A stretch of DNA of 40,583 nucleotides from Chloroflexi bacterium TSY (GTDB taxonomy: Bacteria; Chloroflexota; Anaerolineae; Caldilineales; Caldilineaceae), in the NCBI GenBank assembly GCA_019217005.1, contig JAHBNG010000135.1:1-40583 (forward strand). The letters run 5' to 3'. Shown one piece after another: positions 15,415-24,204 of the stretch. Each line of letters begins with the position of its first letter. The stretch's first letter is position 1. The translations under genes and the position numbers were made by a program. Under the pieces are notes generated by a model that had not been told where the DNA came from, searched no databases, and saw nothing but the letters and a program-made list of their open reading frames with translations.

Positions 15415-16645
15415 GTGTTTTGTCAGATAAGTTATAATACGGTAAACTCTGCCAGAAAGTGACTAAAAAAACGAGGAGGCAGAGAGAAATGAAGCAAGTA
15501 TATAAAGTTAAACTAAGTGATAAAGACAGAAATGAATTAAGGCGAATAACGGCAAAAGGAAAAGAGAACGTAAGAAAGATAAGAAGGGCACATATTCTGC
15601 TCTTGTCAGATGGAGGAAAAACAGACAGAGAAATCATGGAACGAGTGGGAGTGACGCGAGCAACGGTGGTGCGAATCCGCAAAAGATATGTGACGGAAGG
15701 GCTAACCAAAGCCCTAGAAGAGAGGCCAAGAAGCGGACGACCAGTCGAGATTAGTAACGAAGCCAGAGCCAAAATCATGGCACTAGCGTGTACGAAAGGA
15801 CCAGATGAGCGAAGCCGATGGACTTTAAGGCTGCTAGCAACCACAGCGGTTGAGTTAAAGTTTGTGGAAGACATTTCGCATGAAACCGTGAGTGAAATTC
15901 TGAAAAAAACGAACTGAAACCCCATTTGAAGGTGCAGTGGTGTATCGGAAAGTTAACACCTACATACTTGTGGCACATGGAACAAATCTTGGACCTCTAT
16001 GCACAGCCCTATGACCCCAAGAATCCTCTCTGGTGTTACGATGAAAAAACCTTGTCAGCTCTTGGGCGATACAATCGTGCCGATTGAGATGAAACCAGGC
16101 AAGAAATGGCGCTATGATCATCACTATGAACGCAAGGGCATCTGTTACATCTTGATTGCTTACCAGCCACACACTGGACAGCGGGTTGTTCAGATTACCG
16201 AACGGCGCAGAGGCCAAGAGTATGCTCGCTTCATGCATGATCTCAAAACGAAACACAATCCTGATGCCGATTCATTACAGATTGTTCAGGATAATCTCAA
16301 CATTCATTCACCCAGTTCCTTCTACACCATCTTTTCGCCTGAGGAAGCTTTCGCTCTGGCTCAGCACTTTCAGATGGTTTATACCCCCGTCAACGGGAGT
16401 TGGCTTAATATGGTTGAAATTGAACTCTCGGTTATCACTCGCCAAGTTCTTGATCGCCGCATTGATTCCAAAGAGCTTCTTGAGACTGTTGTCCTTGCTC
16501 TTGTCAACGAGCGCAATGAACAATCCGCTACCATTCAATGGCAATTTACCCCCGCTCTCGCTCGCCAGAAGTTCCAGCGTTTCTATCCTGTTTTGGATAC
16601 CGATTCTGATGACCAACCTGTATCATAACTTATCTGACAAAACAG
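15415..16645 (+). mobile_element. IS630-family insertion sequence, 1231 bp, TA target
   Basis: Terminal inverted repeats begin GTGTTTTGTCAGATAAGTTA (left) and, on the complementary strand, CTGTTTTGTCAGATAAGTTA (right), identical at 19 of the first 20 positions. TA flanks both ends (15413-15414, 16646-16647), the IS630 target duplication. It lies between the TPR relic and the PhyH gene and interrupts no recognisable frame. Confidence 0.88.
15489..16628 (+). pseudogene. IS630 transposase with two frame changes
   Basis: The start at 15489 has GAGGAGG upstream. Frame one (15489-15917) holds the helix-turn-helix DNA-binding half. Similarity continues in the -1 frame from the A7 run at about 15903-15909 (KKNELKPH, LWCYDEK), and returns to the first frame at the A6 run at about 16042 (PCQLLGDTIVPIEMKPGKK). 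The catalytic triad is preserved: D in CYDEK, D in VQDNLNIH, E in GSWLNMVEIELS. So either two indels inactivated it, or A-run slippage still allows some full-length product. A -1 shift at AAA-AAA-C is a plausible programmed site; the compensating +1 shift is harder to explain. Confidence 0.8.
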
Positions 16646-16708
16646 TAGGCCGCAATGGGAAGCCGCCAATGTGTGTCGTACATGGCTTCGGCATGAGCGC
16701 TGCGGTAG

Positions 16709-17554
16709 TCATCTGTGGGTGGTGGACTGTTCTTGGATTCCGTCAAGAATAATGTCGAGTTGGTCCTCAGGCGCGTAGTACGCGCCAGGTCCACTACTAG
16801 AACCGATTTCGCCCATCAGGCGTCGCTGGCGTGGCGTCATGCGCGTCAGCACTTCGGGCGGCGCCTTCTCGTAGTCCCATGGGCGTGACCATAGTTGCCC
16901 GTAGCGAAAGGTAACGCTGCGCCGTACGTCCTTCCCCTCGTTCGGGGCCACGGCGTGCCACAGGTTGTAAGTGAAGATGACGGCATCGCCAGCCTCGGCA
17001 ACCAACTGGACCCCGCCCTCCGGCCATTTGCCTTTGGCGAAACCCTCCTCTGGAAAGTCCCAGCGATGGCTGCCAGGTACAAGGCAAAAATTGCCTCGGT
17101 TCTCTTCGGGGATGTCGGTCAGAAAATACTGAATCTTAAAGTTGAGCGGTCGGCTATCCTGCTCGACGCGGAACTCGCGCAACGAGGCTCCTCCGTCGGT
17201 GTGCCAGTCGAAAGGCATGTCTGCACTGGGATAGCGAACGTAGATTACCGTGCCCATAATCTGGAGATAGGGACCCATCAGGTCGACAATCACGCCGAAG
17301 GTGCCAGGATGGTCGATCAGCGAATCGAAATCCGGTGACCGCTCGACCGTCTGGATGATGTTGAAGGCGTCCTGCTTGCGAGCTTCAGGATGGGACTCGC
17401 AATATTTGGCAATCACCTCATCGGTTGCAGCCAGATAACCTACGACTTGGTCGCGGGTGAGAGCGCCTTTTAGATGGATATAACCTTTTTCCACCCAGTT
17501 GCGTCTCATCCCGTCGGTCAGGCGTTGAACGGTAGTCTTACGTGCGAAGTTCAT
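16709..17554 (-). CDS. Phytanoyl-CoA dioxygenase (PhyH) family protein
   Basis: A non-haem Fe(II)/2-oxoglutarate dioxygenase of 281 aa. The iron ligands are visible: WHTDGG (HxD) and the distal histidine in YNLWHAVAPNEG, followed by RRSVTFRYG, whose arginine would bind 2-oxoglutarate. VPGSHRWDFP is another family signature. The N-terminus (NWVEKGYIHLKGALTRDQV) is typical of bacterial PhyH proteins. The start at 17554 has AAGGAGAA. The substrate is unknown; bacterial members hydroxylate small metabolites, natural products or phosphonates. It lies 95 bases downstream of the 1130-aa SARP regulator on the same strand, so it may be its target or be co-transcribed with it. Confidence 0.85.
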   Translation of the reverse strand: MNFARKTTVQRLTDGMRRNWVEKGYIHLKGALTRDQVVGYLAATDEVIAKYCESHPEARKQDAFNIIQTVERSPDFDSLIDHPGTFGVIVDLMGPYLQIMGTVIYVRYPSADMPFDWHTDGGASLREFRVEQDSRPLNFKIQYFLTDIPEENRGNFCLVPGSHRWDFPEEGFAKGKWPEGGVQLVAEAGDAVIFTYNLWHAVAPNEGKDVRRSVTFRYGQLWSRPWDYEKAPPEVLTRMTPRQRRLMGEIGSSSGPGAYYAPEDQLDIILDGIQEQSTTHR

Positions 17555-17649
17555 TTATATTCTCCTTCTGTATCATACCCTCAGGGAAACGAATATTGTA
17601 TCGTGGTTCAGTCATTGATGCAATAGATATATGCAAAATGCATCGCACC

Positions 17650-20600
17650 TTATCTCTCGACAATCGCCAGATCGTCTAACAACTCAGCCACCGTCTCCCA
17701 CCGATCCCGCACCAGACCCCGCTGCTGCGCCGCGGCGACAACCTCGGGCGACAGTAATTCCGCCGCGGCCCGAATATGCGGACCTGCAACATCGTCGAAC
17801 CAGCGTGAGTTGGCAATGTATGGATAGCGTAGTGCTAGGGTATACAGCTCCACCGCCTTTTCTGGCTCCTCTACGGCGGCCGAATAACAAGCCGCGAGAC
17901 AAATGCTCTCCACGCTGGTGCGAAAGAGGCGTCTTTTAAGCGCCATCTGTAGGACGTCAGTCAGACACTGCTGGGCTTGGTCAAATTTGCCTAACGAGAG
18001 ATAGGTAAATCCGAGCGTGGTCAGGACATCGTGCTGGCGGGTTTGCCACCCTATTGTCTGGTGTAGCGCAATGCTTTCCCTCAATGTCTGCTCGGCTTCT
18101 CTCAGTTTCCCCTGAGCCAAAGCGGCAAAACCCAGGAACCAGAGTGCATAAGAGAGTCCCCGAACGTCATTGATATCTTGAGCAATCCGTATCGCTGCCT
18201 TGGCTCTAGTTCTGGCTAGTTCATAGCGCCCCAAATGCGCAGTGCCCTCAGAGTATTTTGCGAGTGCACCTGCCGTTCTCGCCCGGTTGCCCAATCCCTC
18301 ACAGAGCGTTAATTCTTCCGAGTATAGGCGATGTGCCTCCTCAATATTGCCGTTAAACAGAGTACCAATGCCCAGCAGCCCCAGACTACTAGCAAGTATG
18401 TCTTTGTCACCCAACTTTCGACAAATCGCAAGGCTCTCTTGCAGAAGCTTTTCGCCTTTGCTGGCTTGACTCCAGAGTACATGACGAAATCCCTGACTCG
18501 CCAGTACTTCAGCGATCCCACGTTGATTGCCTAATGCACGATATAGACGTAGGCTTTCTGCGAGAGATTGGGGATTTTTTTCATGAGCGCTTTTGTCTGT
18601 GGTATCACCCCCCAAGAGATAAAGTGTCCGCGCTATCCCCCATGTATCATCTATCGAACGATGCAGGGCCAGAGATTGCACCAAGTACTGTTCCTTGTCA
18701 GCAGCGTTTTTGGCCTGCTGCCCTAGTTCTCTTAAGGTTGCAGCCTTCTCCGGTCGGACGTCTATATCGGCCAACGACAGATCGTTTAGCATGCGCCAGC
18801 TTTGCTTTATCAGACCATTGGCAATCTCGCTTTGACCCAATAGACGGTTAAAAGACGTTTGCCAGGTTAGAATCTTGGCCCGAATGCGCAGCGTATCATC
18901 GGAATCAAGCATCTTCAACTTATCTGTCGCTATTTGGCAAGCCACTTCCCCATCGTGATAACGCCCGCGCCATTCATAGAAGATCCCCAAGCAGTTGATG
19001 GCCTGATCCAGGCACGCAATCTCTCCATACTCGACGGCCCAGCGCCAGGCTACGCGTACATTCTCACCCTCTGCTTCAATCTCGTTGAGCGCCTGCTGCT
19101 GGCGAGCGCCCTTCAAATCATCTTCTCGCTGCTGCAAATAGGTGGTAAAAAATGCGCTGTGTCGTTGTTGGGCCGCCGCTTCGTCTTCCCGTGACTGCGA
19201 CAGCTTCTGTGCTGCAAATTGACGGAGAAGCTCATGGATCGTATAGCGACCGTCGGGGGCGCGATGGAGCAAAAATTTACTCACAAGGGCCAGCAGATCG
19301 GGCAATGGGGCACCCAAGATGCTTTTGGCTGCTTCTTGGGTAAAGCCACCGCGAAAGACGGATGATTGCTGCAAGATGGACTGTTCACGTTCTGTAAGAA
19401 GCGACCAGGTATGCGCAAAGACAGCGTGAAGGGTTTGGTGTCTAACGGGCAGCCCTTGTTGTTCATCTTGAAGAAAGGTAAAGCTGCGCGCGATTTCATC
19501 GGCAATTTCGCCAGGCGTGAGCATCTCGATCCAGGCCGCGGCCAGCACAATGCCCAAGGGCATGCCCTGGACAAGACAGCAGATGAGAGCCACATCTGCC
19601 ACTACAGCAGGGGTCAGCACAAAGTCCGGGCGTACCCGGCGCGCCTGCTGAGTAAAGAGCCTCAATGACCCAAATTGGTGTTGGTCATCTTGCGCCATGA
19701 GAGATGTCAACGTCACTTCTTCATCAGGATAGGCCAAGCCGTCCAGGGGATAGAGCTGCTCACCATGAATCTGTAGCCGAATACGAGAGGTTGCCAGAAT
19801 TTTGAGATCTGGTGCCGTCTCCAGTATGGTTGTCACCAGATCTGTACCATCCAACAGATGCTCAAAGTTATCCATGACCAGAAGCAACTGCTTTTCCCGC
19901 AGATAGTCGAGCAACTGCTGTTCTGGCGGCACATTTTCATAGAAGGAAAAGCGTAAGGCCTCAACAATGGCCGAGATCATGCCTGCAGCCGATTCCAACG
20001 GAGCTAGGGCAACGAGTACAGCACCATGCTTGAAGAACGTCTGTTGAGCAATCGCCACCTCCAGCGCGAGATGTGTTTTGCCCATTCCACCAGGGCCGAC
20101 AACCGTCAGCAGACGCACATTCGGATCGGCCAAGAGTCCACTTAACTCGGCTACTGCTTGCTCACGGCCAATGAGTGGGCTGAGGGGATGGGGAATGGTA
20201 TGCTGCATGGTCGTCTGAACAGAGGTCATAGATGGTGGGACGGAATGCTGCGCAACATGGACAGGAGCCGCATCGGTTTGGTCATCCAATCGACCGTTTT
20301 GGATCTGCTCGAACAAGTGCTGCGTCTCATCAGAGGGTTCGACCCCCAATTCCTCAACCAGGGCCCGGCGACAGCTTGCGTAGTGGGCCAGGGCTTCGCT
20401 CCGCCGTCCGCTACGAGCAAGCAGACGCATCACCTGCTGGTGGGCCTCTTCCTGCCATGGATCCAGCGTCACCCAATGTCGAGCATGGGCCAGCGCCTGG
20501 GCAAACTCATTTTTTTCAGCGTAATGATTGGTCAAATACCTGAGTGCTTTCCCGACCTGTCGATCAAAATACTCACGCTTCAGCAGGAGCCACTCTTCAA

Positions 20601-21042
20601 AAGTGGGGCTGTCCGGCAGTGAAAACCCAGCCAGAAAGACATCTTCTACTTGTGTAACAGCCGATTCAAGCGTTGGCTGTATGCTTTGCTCTAATAATAC
20701 GGGTGCCGAAAGACGATCAAAAATTGCCGTGTCGAGCCGGCTGTCACTCGCCGAGTTGAAGCAAATGGTTTGGCGGCTAATGATGAGGTAGGATGGCACT
20801 GCGTGCTGATCATCAATGACGCGGCGCACATTGGCCAATACGCTACGCAAATTGGTGCGCGCCGACGCATCAGGATAGTCGGGCCAGAGCAAACCTGCCA
20901 ATTCCTCACGGCTATGGGGGCGCGCCTCTACAGCCAGGTAGGCCAATAGGGCCTGGGCCTTTTTTGAGGTGAAACCAGTGACTGGCACGCTATTCAAGCA
21001 CACCTGAAATGGTCCAAATAGTGAGATGGTTAGTCTGGACAT
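17650..21042 (-). CDS. SARP/BTAD transcriptional regulator with NTPase and TPR domains (AfsR-like)
   Basis: 1130 aa. Residues 1-95 form an OmpR-type winged helix (LTISLFGPFQVCLNSVPV, TNLRSVLANVRRVI), and about 105-250 a bacterial transcriptional activation (BTAD) domain rich in LALxxY-type helices. About 285-560 is an AP-ATPase/NB-ARC-like module with P-loop GPGGMGKT (316-323), Walker B LLLVMDNFEHLL and sensor ATSRIR; the rest is a TPR superhelix (for example AGALAKYSEGTAHLGRYELA). Such STAND-type activators bind a signal through the TPRs, use ATP to oligomerise and activate nearby promoters. Targets are unknown; the PhyH gene behind it is one candidate. The start at 21042 is the first ATG of the frame. 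It has no homopolymer breaks despite its length. Confidence 0.9.
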   Translation of the reverse strand: MSRLTISLFGPFQVCLNSVPVTGFTSKKAQALLAYLAVEARPHSREELAGLLWPDYPDASARTNLRSVLANVRRVIDDQHAVPSYLIISRQTICFNSASDSRLDTAIFDRLSAPVLLEQSIQPTLESAVTQVEDVFLAGFSLPDSPTFEEWLLLKREYFDRQVGKALRYLTNHYAEKNEFAQALAHARHWVTLDPWQEEAHQQVMRLLARSGRRSEALAHYASCRRALVEELGVEPSDETQHLFEQIQNGRLDDQTDAAPVHVAQHSVPPSMTSVQTTMQHTIPHPLSPLIGREQAVAELSGLLADPNVRLLTVVGPGGMGKTHLALEVAIAQQTFFKHGAVLVALAPLESAAGMISAIVEALRFSFYENVPPEQQLLDYLREKQLLLVMDNFEHLLDGTDLVTTILETAPDLKILATSRIRLQIHGEQLYPLDGLAYPDEEVTLTSLMAQDDQHQFGSLRLFTQQARRVRPDFVLTPAVVADVALICCLVQGMPLGIVLAAAWIEMLTPGEIADEIARSFTFLQDEQQGLPVRHQTLHAVFAHTWSLLTEREQSILQQSSVFRGGFTQEAAKSILGAPLPDLLALVSKFLLHRAPDGRYTIHELLRQFAAQKLSQSREDEAAAQQRHSAFFTTYLQQREDDLKGARQQQALNEIEAEGENVRVAWRWAVEYGEIACLDQAINCLGIFYEWRGRYHDGEVACQIATDKLKMLDSDDTLRIRAKILTWQTSFNRLLGQSEIANGLIKQSWRMLNDLSLADIDVRPEKAATLRELGQQAKNAADKEQYLVQSLALHRSIDDTWGIARTLYLLGGDTTDKSAHEKNPQSLAESLRLYRALGNQRGIAEVLASQGFRHVLWSQASKGEKLLQESLAICRKLGDKDILASSLGLLGIGTLFNGNIEEAHRLYSEELTLCEGLGNRARTAGALAKYSEGTAHLGRYELARTRAKAAIRIAQDINDVRGLSYALWFLGFAALAQGKLREAEQTLRESIALHQTIGWQTRQHDVLTTLGFTYLSLGKFDQAQQCLTDVLQMALKRRLFRTSVESICLAACYSAAVEEPEKAVELYTLALRYPYIANSRWFDDVAGPHIRAAAELLSPEVVAAAQQRGLVRDRWETVAELLDDLAIVER

Positions 21043-21237
21043 GGTTCTCTTGCAAGTTATACGGACAACACAACCTAATCATACTAAATTCTCCGGTGCC
21101 GATCAACCCGAACTAAATTGATGACAATTTGATCACGTTCTCACTGCGTTTTCATCACGATTTCGCCACGCTCACCCTGTATGCTGTATCTGTCGCAACG
21201 GCCAGACGTTTCAACGAACTTGGCAGAGGCAAATTCT

Positions 21238-21450
21238 ATGGAACAAGAGAGAGTTCGCTACCATGCATATCTGTTGCGTCTTTGGCAGGTCAAAGAGCAA
21301 GGCCGCTGGGTGTGGCGTGCCTCCCTCGAAGACGCTCATACTCATGAACGCCTTGGTTTTGGTACGTTGGATGCGTTGTTTCACTACCTAAGCGAGCAGA
21401 TGGTGTCGTTGCCCAGGGCGACAGACATTGCTGAAGAGGCAGATGATTGA
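21238..21450 (+). CDS. Small RLW-motif protein (uncharacterised), second copy
   Basis: I choose the ATG at 21238 (MEQERVRYHA), which has GCAGAGG nine bases upstream; the longer frame to 21181 has no ribosome site. The 70-aa product reads YLLRLWQVKEQGRWVWRASL, then ERLGFGTLDALFHYLSEQM, and ends in an acidic tail. Strand-strand-helix architecture and the RLW, R.SL and F..L..L positions match the protein at 13395-13661. It is transcribed away from the SARP regulator, with a 195-base divergent gap between them, so it could share that control region. Confidence 0.6.
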   Translation: MEQERVRYHAYLLRLWQVKEQGRWVWRASLEDAHTHERLGFGTLDALFHYLSEQMVSLPRATDIAEEADD

Positions 21451-21479
21451 GGATTGATTTGATTTCCACGCTCATCTCC

Positions 21480-21536
21480 CAAATGTGTGTAGAAGAGAAC
21501 TGCGCCCATCAAAGAACAGCGGGTCACACACATTTG
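21480..21536. promoter_or_regulatory. 11-bp perfect inverted repeat upstream of a lipoprotein gene
   Basis: CAAATGTGTGT (21480-21490) pairs exactly with ACACACATTTG (21526-21536), with a 35-nt spacer. It may be a terminator of the small gene or an operator for the lipoprotein at 21577; no T-run follows. Confidence 0.4.
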
Positions 21537-21576
21537 TGAGTGATGAACCAATTTCTACCTATGAAAGGAGCGTAGT

Positions 21577-22824
21577 ATGAAACGTAGCTCTAGATCGATG
21601 ATGAGAGCATTAGTGTTGATAGTAAGTCTGTTGGTAAGTGCTTGCCAGCCGATTGTGAATTCCCCACCAACCCAGCGCCAGGCAGTGGAAGGAATTACGA
21701 CCGAAATGGGTGCATTGGAGATCGACAGTCAAACCCCGTATGGGCGCTTCAACGGGATCGACTACCACATGATCGAAGGGAAGTTTGTTAGCACATGGGA
21801 TGAGATGCTGTTCAGCGCACCGTTCGAAATTGTCGCTCCAGCCAACCCGCATCAGGGCAACGGACGACTAGTTATCGAGCCGTTCCACTTTATTGGTGGT
21901 GCAGGGGCAAGAGACGATTTTTTGGGACCTGAACTACTCTTTGGGAGTGGATTTAGCCATGCCGCAATCTGTTGGCAGCTTCCGGCTGACTTCGTCGAGG
22001 AGCATCCCTGTCTGGATTTTGAGGGTAAGGAGGAGGCTGAAATAGCGATCATTTCGGCCTTTGCCAGGACGCTTGGCGGTGAGGACGCAGCTCAACTGGT
22101 TGGAGATGTTGTCGCCTTATACAGCATCGGGTTTTCCAATTCTGCCGATCCAATTCACAACCTCCTACACAACCCAGCAGGCAAGGATCTCTTTGACCTG
22201 ACGTTTATAGCAACCACGCTGTGGCCATTTAGCGACGAGCCTTTTGCGCCGCTGCCAGCAGATCTGCCAGATTCCCTCTTACCACCTGAAGATGTCGGTC
22301 GGGTTATGGTGTTGCAGAGCGAGGCTGATGTCATTTTGTTCAATGGCGTAATGCATCGTGATGATGGTGCCCACAGCTACTACCGCTCGTATGAGGTCGC
22401 AGGCGCACAGCACGTCCAAGGGTCGGGCTTTCCGCTTGGAATCGGTTTCGTACCCGTCATGCGAGCGCTCTTCTCGGCCGGCGATCGCTGGGTCATCGAC
22501 GGCATCGAACCACCGGCGAGCGTCTTTCTGGAGACGGCACCCGCAGACGAAATCGACCCGGTCTACGATCGGATAACCGGCATTGCACGTGATGAGAGTC
22601 TGAACGCCAAAGGCGGAATCCGCTTGCCCGACGTGGCGCTGGGACGCAGCCAATACATTGTGGCTAATCTCGAGGAGATCTGGTTCGGCCATACAGTAGA
22701 CCTAGCATGTATGCCTCTGGCGGATGGCAGCCCTCGCTTCTCCAACCATGCGTTCTACGTCACCCGTTTTGTCGAAGAGACGGCGAGGCTGGTGGAAGGC
22801 GGTTTTCTGCTGCCCGATGGATGA
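21577..22824 (+). CDS. Lipoprotein with alpha/beta hydrolase domain (Abhydrolase_10-like)
   Basis: GAAAGGAG precedes the ATG. The signal peptide has lipobox LLVSAC (Cys23). The 415-aa protein lacks the short GxSxG spacing of lipases but has ALYSIGFSNSADPIHNLLHN, matching the G-x-S-x-S nucleophile region of the large secreted alpha/beta-hydrolase-domain family, plus SYYRSYEVAGAQHVQGSG (the histidine region) and AKGGIRLPDVALGRSQYIVA, a very typical late motif of that family. The family is largely uncharacterised; some members are annotated as esterases. The neighbouring downstream frame is a broken serine hydrolase. The classification rests on remembered motif order. Confidence 0.6.
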   Translation: MKRSSRSMMRALVLIVSLLVSACQPIVNSPPTQRQAVEGITTEMGALEIDSQTPYGRFNGIDYHMIEGKFVSTWDEMLFSAPFEIVAPANPHQGNGRLVIEPFHFIGGAGARDDFLGPELLFGSGFSHAAICWQLPADFVEEHPCLDFEGKEEAEIAIISAFARTLGGEDAAQLVGDVVALYSIGFSNSADPIHNLLHNPAGKDLFDLTFIATTLWPFSDEPFAPLPADLPDSLLPPEDVGRVMVLQSEADVILFNGVMHRDDGAHSYYRSYEVAGAQHVQGSGFPLGIGFVPVMRALFSAGDRWVIDGIEPPASVFLETAPADEIDPVYDRITGIARDESLNAKGGIRLPDVALGRSQYIVANLEEIWFGHTVDLACMPLADGSPRFSNHAFYVTRFVEETARLVEGGFLLPDG

Positions 22825-22910
22825 GGCGTATCGTGCAATTGAGTCCGCGTCAGCGTCCGATGTGGGGAAAGTTGACGCATGTCCATAGCGGATGAAGATT
22901 TGAGTTCAGT

Positions 22911-23789
22911 TTGACACCTATTAATTTGATTTCTACTAAAATTGATTTGGATGATCCGCTCATCAAATATCTATCCTATTTTGAAATGGCCGACGAACGA
23001 TTTCATGCCATTACCCTACGTCAACTGCTGTCGCACACGGCGGGTATGCCCGATCCAGAGGATTGGATTGCTGGAATACGTACGCCTGAATACGATGATG
23101 AAGCCTTGGAGCGTTATGTGCAGGGTCTCGGCGACCAATCCTTACTCTTCGAGCCTGGTAGTGATTGGGCATACAGCAGCATTGGCTTTAATGTGTTGGG
23201 TGATGTCATTGCCAAGGTCCCTGGTCAGACCTTTGAGGATTATGCAGCAGAAAACATCTTCAGACCGCTCGGTATGGATAACACAACCTTTTTGGTCAAA
23301 GAAACCGATCCTGACCTGCTGACCAGTCCGCACTTGGCCGACGAAAGCGGGCAGATCATTGTGAGTAAAATCTTCCCCTATAGTCGCGTCCATTCCCCCA
23401 GTTCGACCTTGTATTCAAACGTTGAAGATATGGCCCGGTATGCGATGGCCCATCTCAATGGCGGTATATTGGATGGTACACGTATCTTGAACGCTGACAA
23501 CCAGGCCAAGTTGTGGACTCCTGTCACCGAGACAAAGTTCTCGCCGGATCCCGCTGACACTGAAGATCGTTACTATGGCCTTGGTTGGCATATGGGGGAC
23601 TACAAGGGGCATCGTATCATCGGGCATGGCGGTCTTGATCCCGGCTTTAATTCATTCTTGGTGTTGATCCCTGAACAAACGACTGCTTATCTGTTAGCGT
23701 GCAACTACAATGCAGGCACCTTTCCGGCAATCATCCTTAGAGGGCCAATTTTAGACGCTCTGTTGGGCATTGAGGCCACAACAGCCTGA
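22911..23789 (+). pseudogene. Beta-lactamase-family serine hydrolase, 5'-truncated
   Basis: The frame starts abruptly at KIDLDDPLIKYLSYFEM, which in class C-type serine hydrolases lies about 30 residues after the catalytic SxxK. The SxxK segment and everything before it are absent, and an in-frame TGA lies a few codons upstream. The rest is well preserved: ITLRQLLSHTAGMPDPEDW, WAYSSIGFNVLGDVIAKVPG (the YxN position is Y-S-S), IFRPLGMDNTTF and a final HGGLDPGFNS corresponding to the KTG-like HxG motif. Without the nucleophile it cannot act as a hydrolase. Either the 5' end was deleted next to the preceding lipoprotein gene, or it is a domain remnant. Confidence 0.75.
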
Positions 23790-23822
23790 GAGCTACCTGT
23801 AATATAAGAAACAGTCGCCAAA

Positions 23823-23855
23823 AGAGTCCACATCAACTTAGTCGGTGTGGACTCT
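23823..23855 (+). terminator. 10-bp stem-loop after the serine-hydrolase remnant
   Basis: AGAGTCCACA (23823-23832) and TGTGGACTCT (23846-23855) are perfect complements around a 13-nt loop. Only TGTCAT follows rather than a T-run, so termination is plausible but not certain. Confidence 0.55.
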
Positions 23856-23893
23856 GTCATACCAATCAATATGTTGTACATCTCCTTAGCGTT

Positions 23894-24001
23894 TCAGCCT
23901 ACGCTCGTGTTGACCAGGCCCACAGCCACCCCGACGGCCCAGCCCACGATCCTGGCCAGCGGCACCCACCGGAGCCACACATAAGTGCCAGTCCACTGGC
24001 A
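23894..24001 (-). pseudogene. Short C-terminal relic with a hydrophobic segment
   Basis: A GC-rich island in an AT-richer gap encodes, on the minus strand, WTGTYVWLRWVPLARIVGWA then VGVAVGLVNTSVG and a stop, with two TGA codons just upstream. It reads like the last transmembrane segment of a lost membrane protein. The remainder of the 415-base gap between 23790 and 24204 holds only the stem-loop and the repeats listed separately. Confidence 0.25.
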
Positions 24002-24061
24002 TCATCAAATGATAGAGTCAACCGAAGTGGCTTTAATGGTCATTCCCAGAAACTATTTCAA

Positions 24062-24127
24062 AGATTGTCATTCTAAATGATAAGTTTGTAGATTGTCATT
24101 CTAAATGATAAGATATGCGCATATCTT
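24062..24127. promoter_or_regulatory. Two 23-bp direct repeats followed by an 18-bp perfect palindrome
   Basis: AGATTGTCATTCTAAATGAT plus AAG occurs at 24062-24084 and 24090-24112 (28-base period, about 2.7 helical turns). Each copy contains the small inverted unit TCATT-CTA-AATGA. The palindrome AAGATATGCGCATATCTT (24110-24127) overlaps the end of the second copy. The block is 78 bases before the AAA-ATPase start and looks like a multi-site operator. Confidence 0.5.
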
Positions 24128-24204
24128 TTCGAGCCAGACAATGAGGGGGCAGCGAACTTGATGGTTGGCTACCAATAAGCTGCGTTCGATCGATCAACAG
24201 AGAT

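Noticed and set aside
15903..15917. A7 site as proof of a simple programmed -1 frameshift in IS630
   Set aside because: A second change of opposite sign about 135 bases later is also required, so programmed shifting alone is not enough; kept as a hypothesis only.
16648..16708. Continuation of the TPR relic beyond the IS630 element
   Set aside because: Joining the flanks across the IS gives no frame with TPR similarity.
24062..24112. Two direct repeats as a mini CRISPR
   Set aside because: Only two copies, a 5-base spacer and no cas genes.
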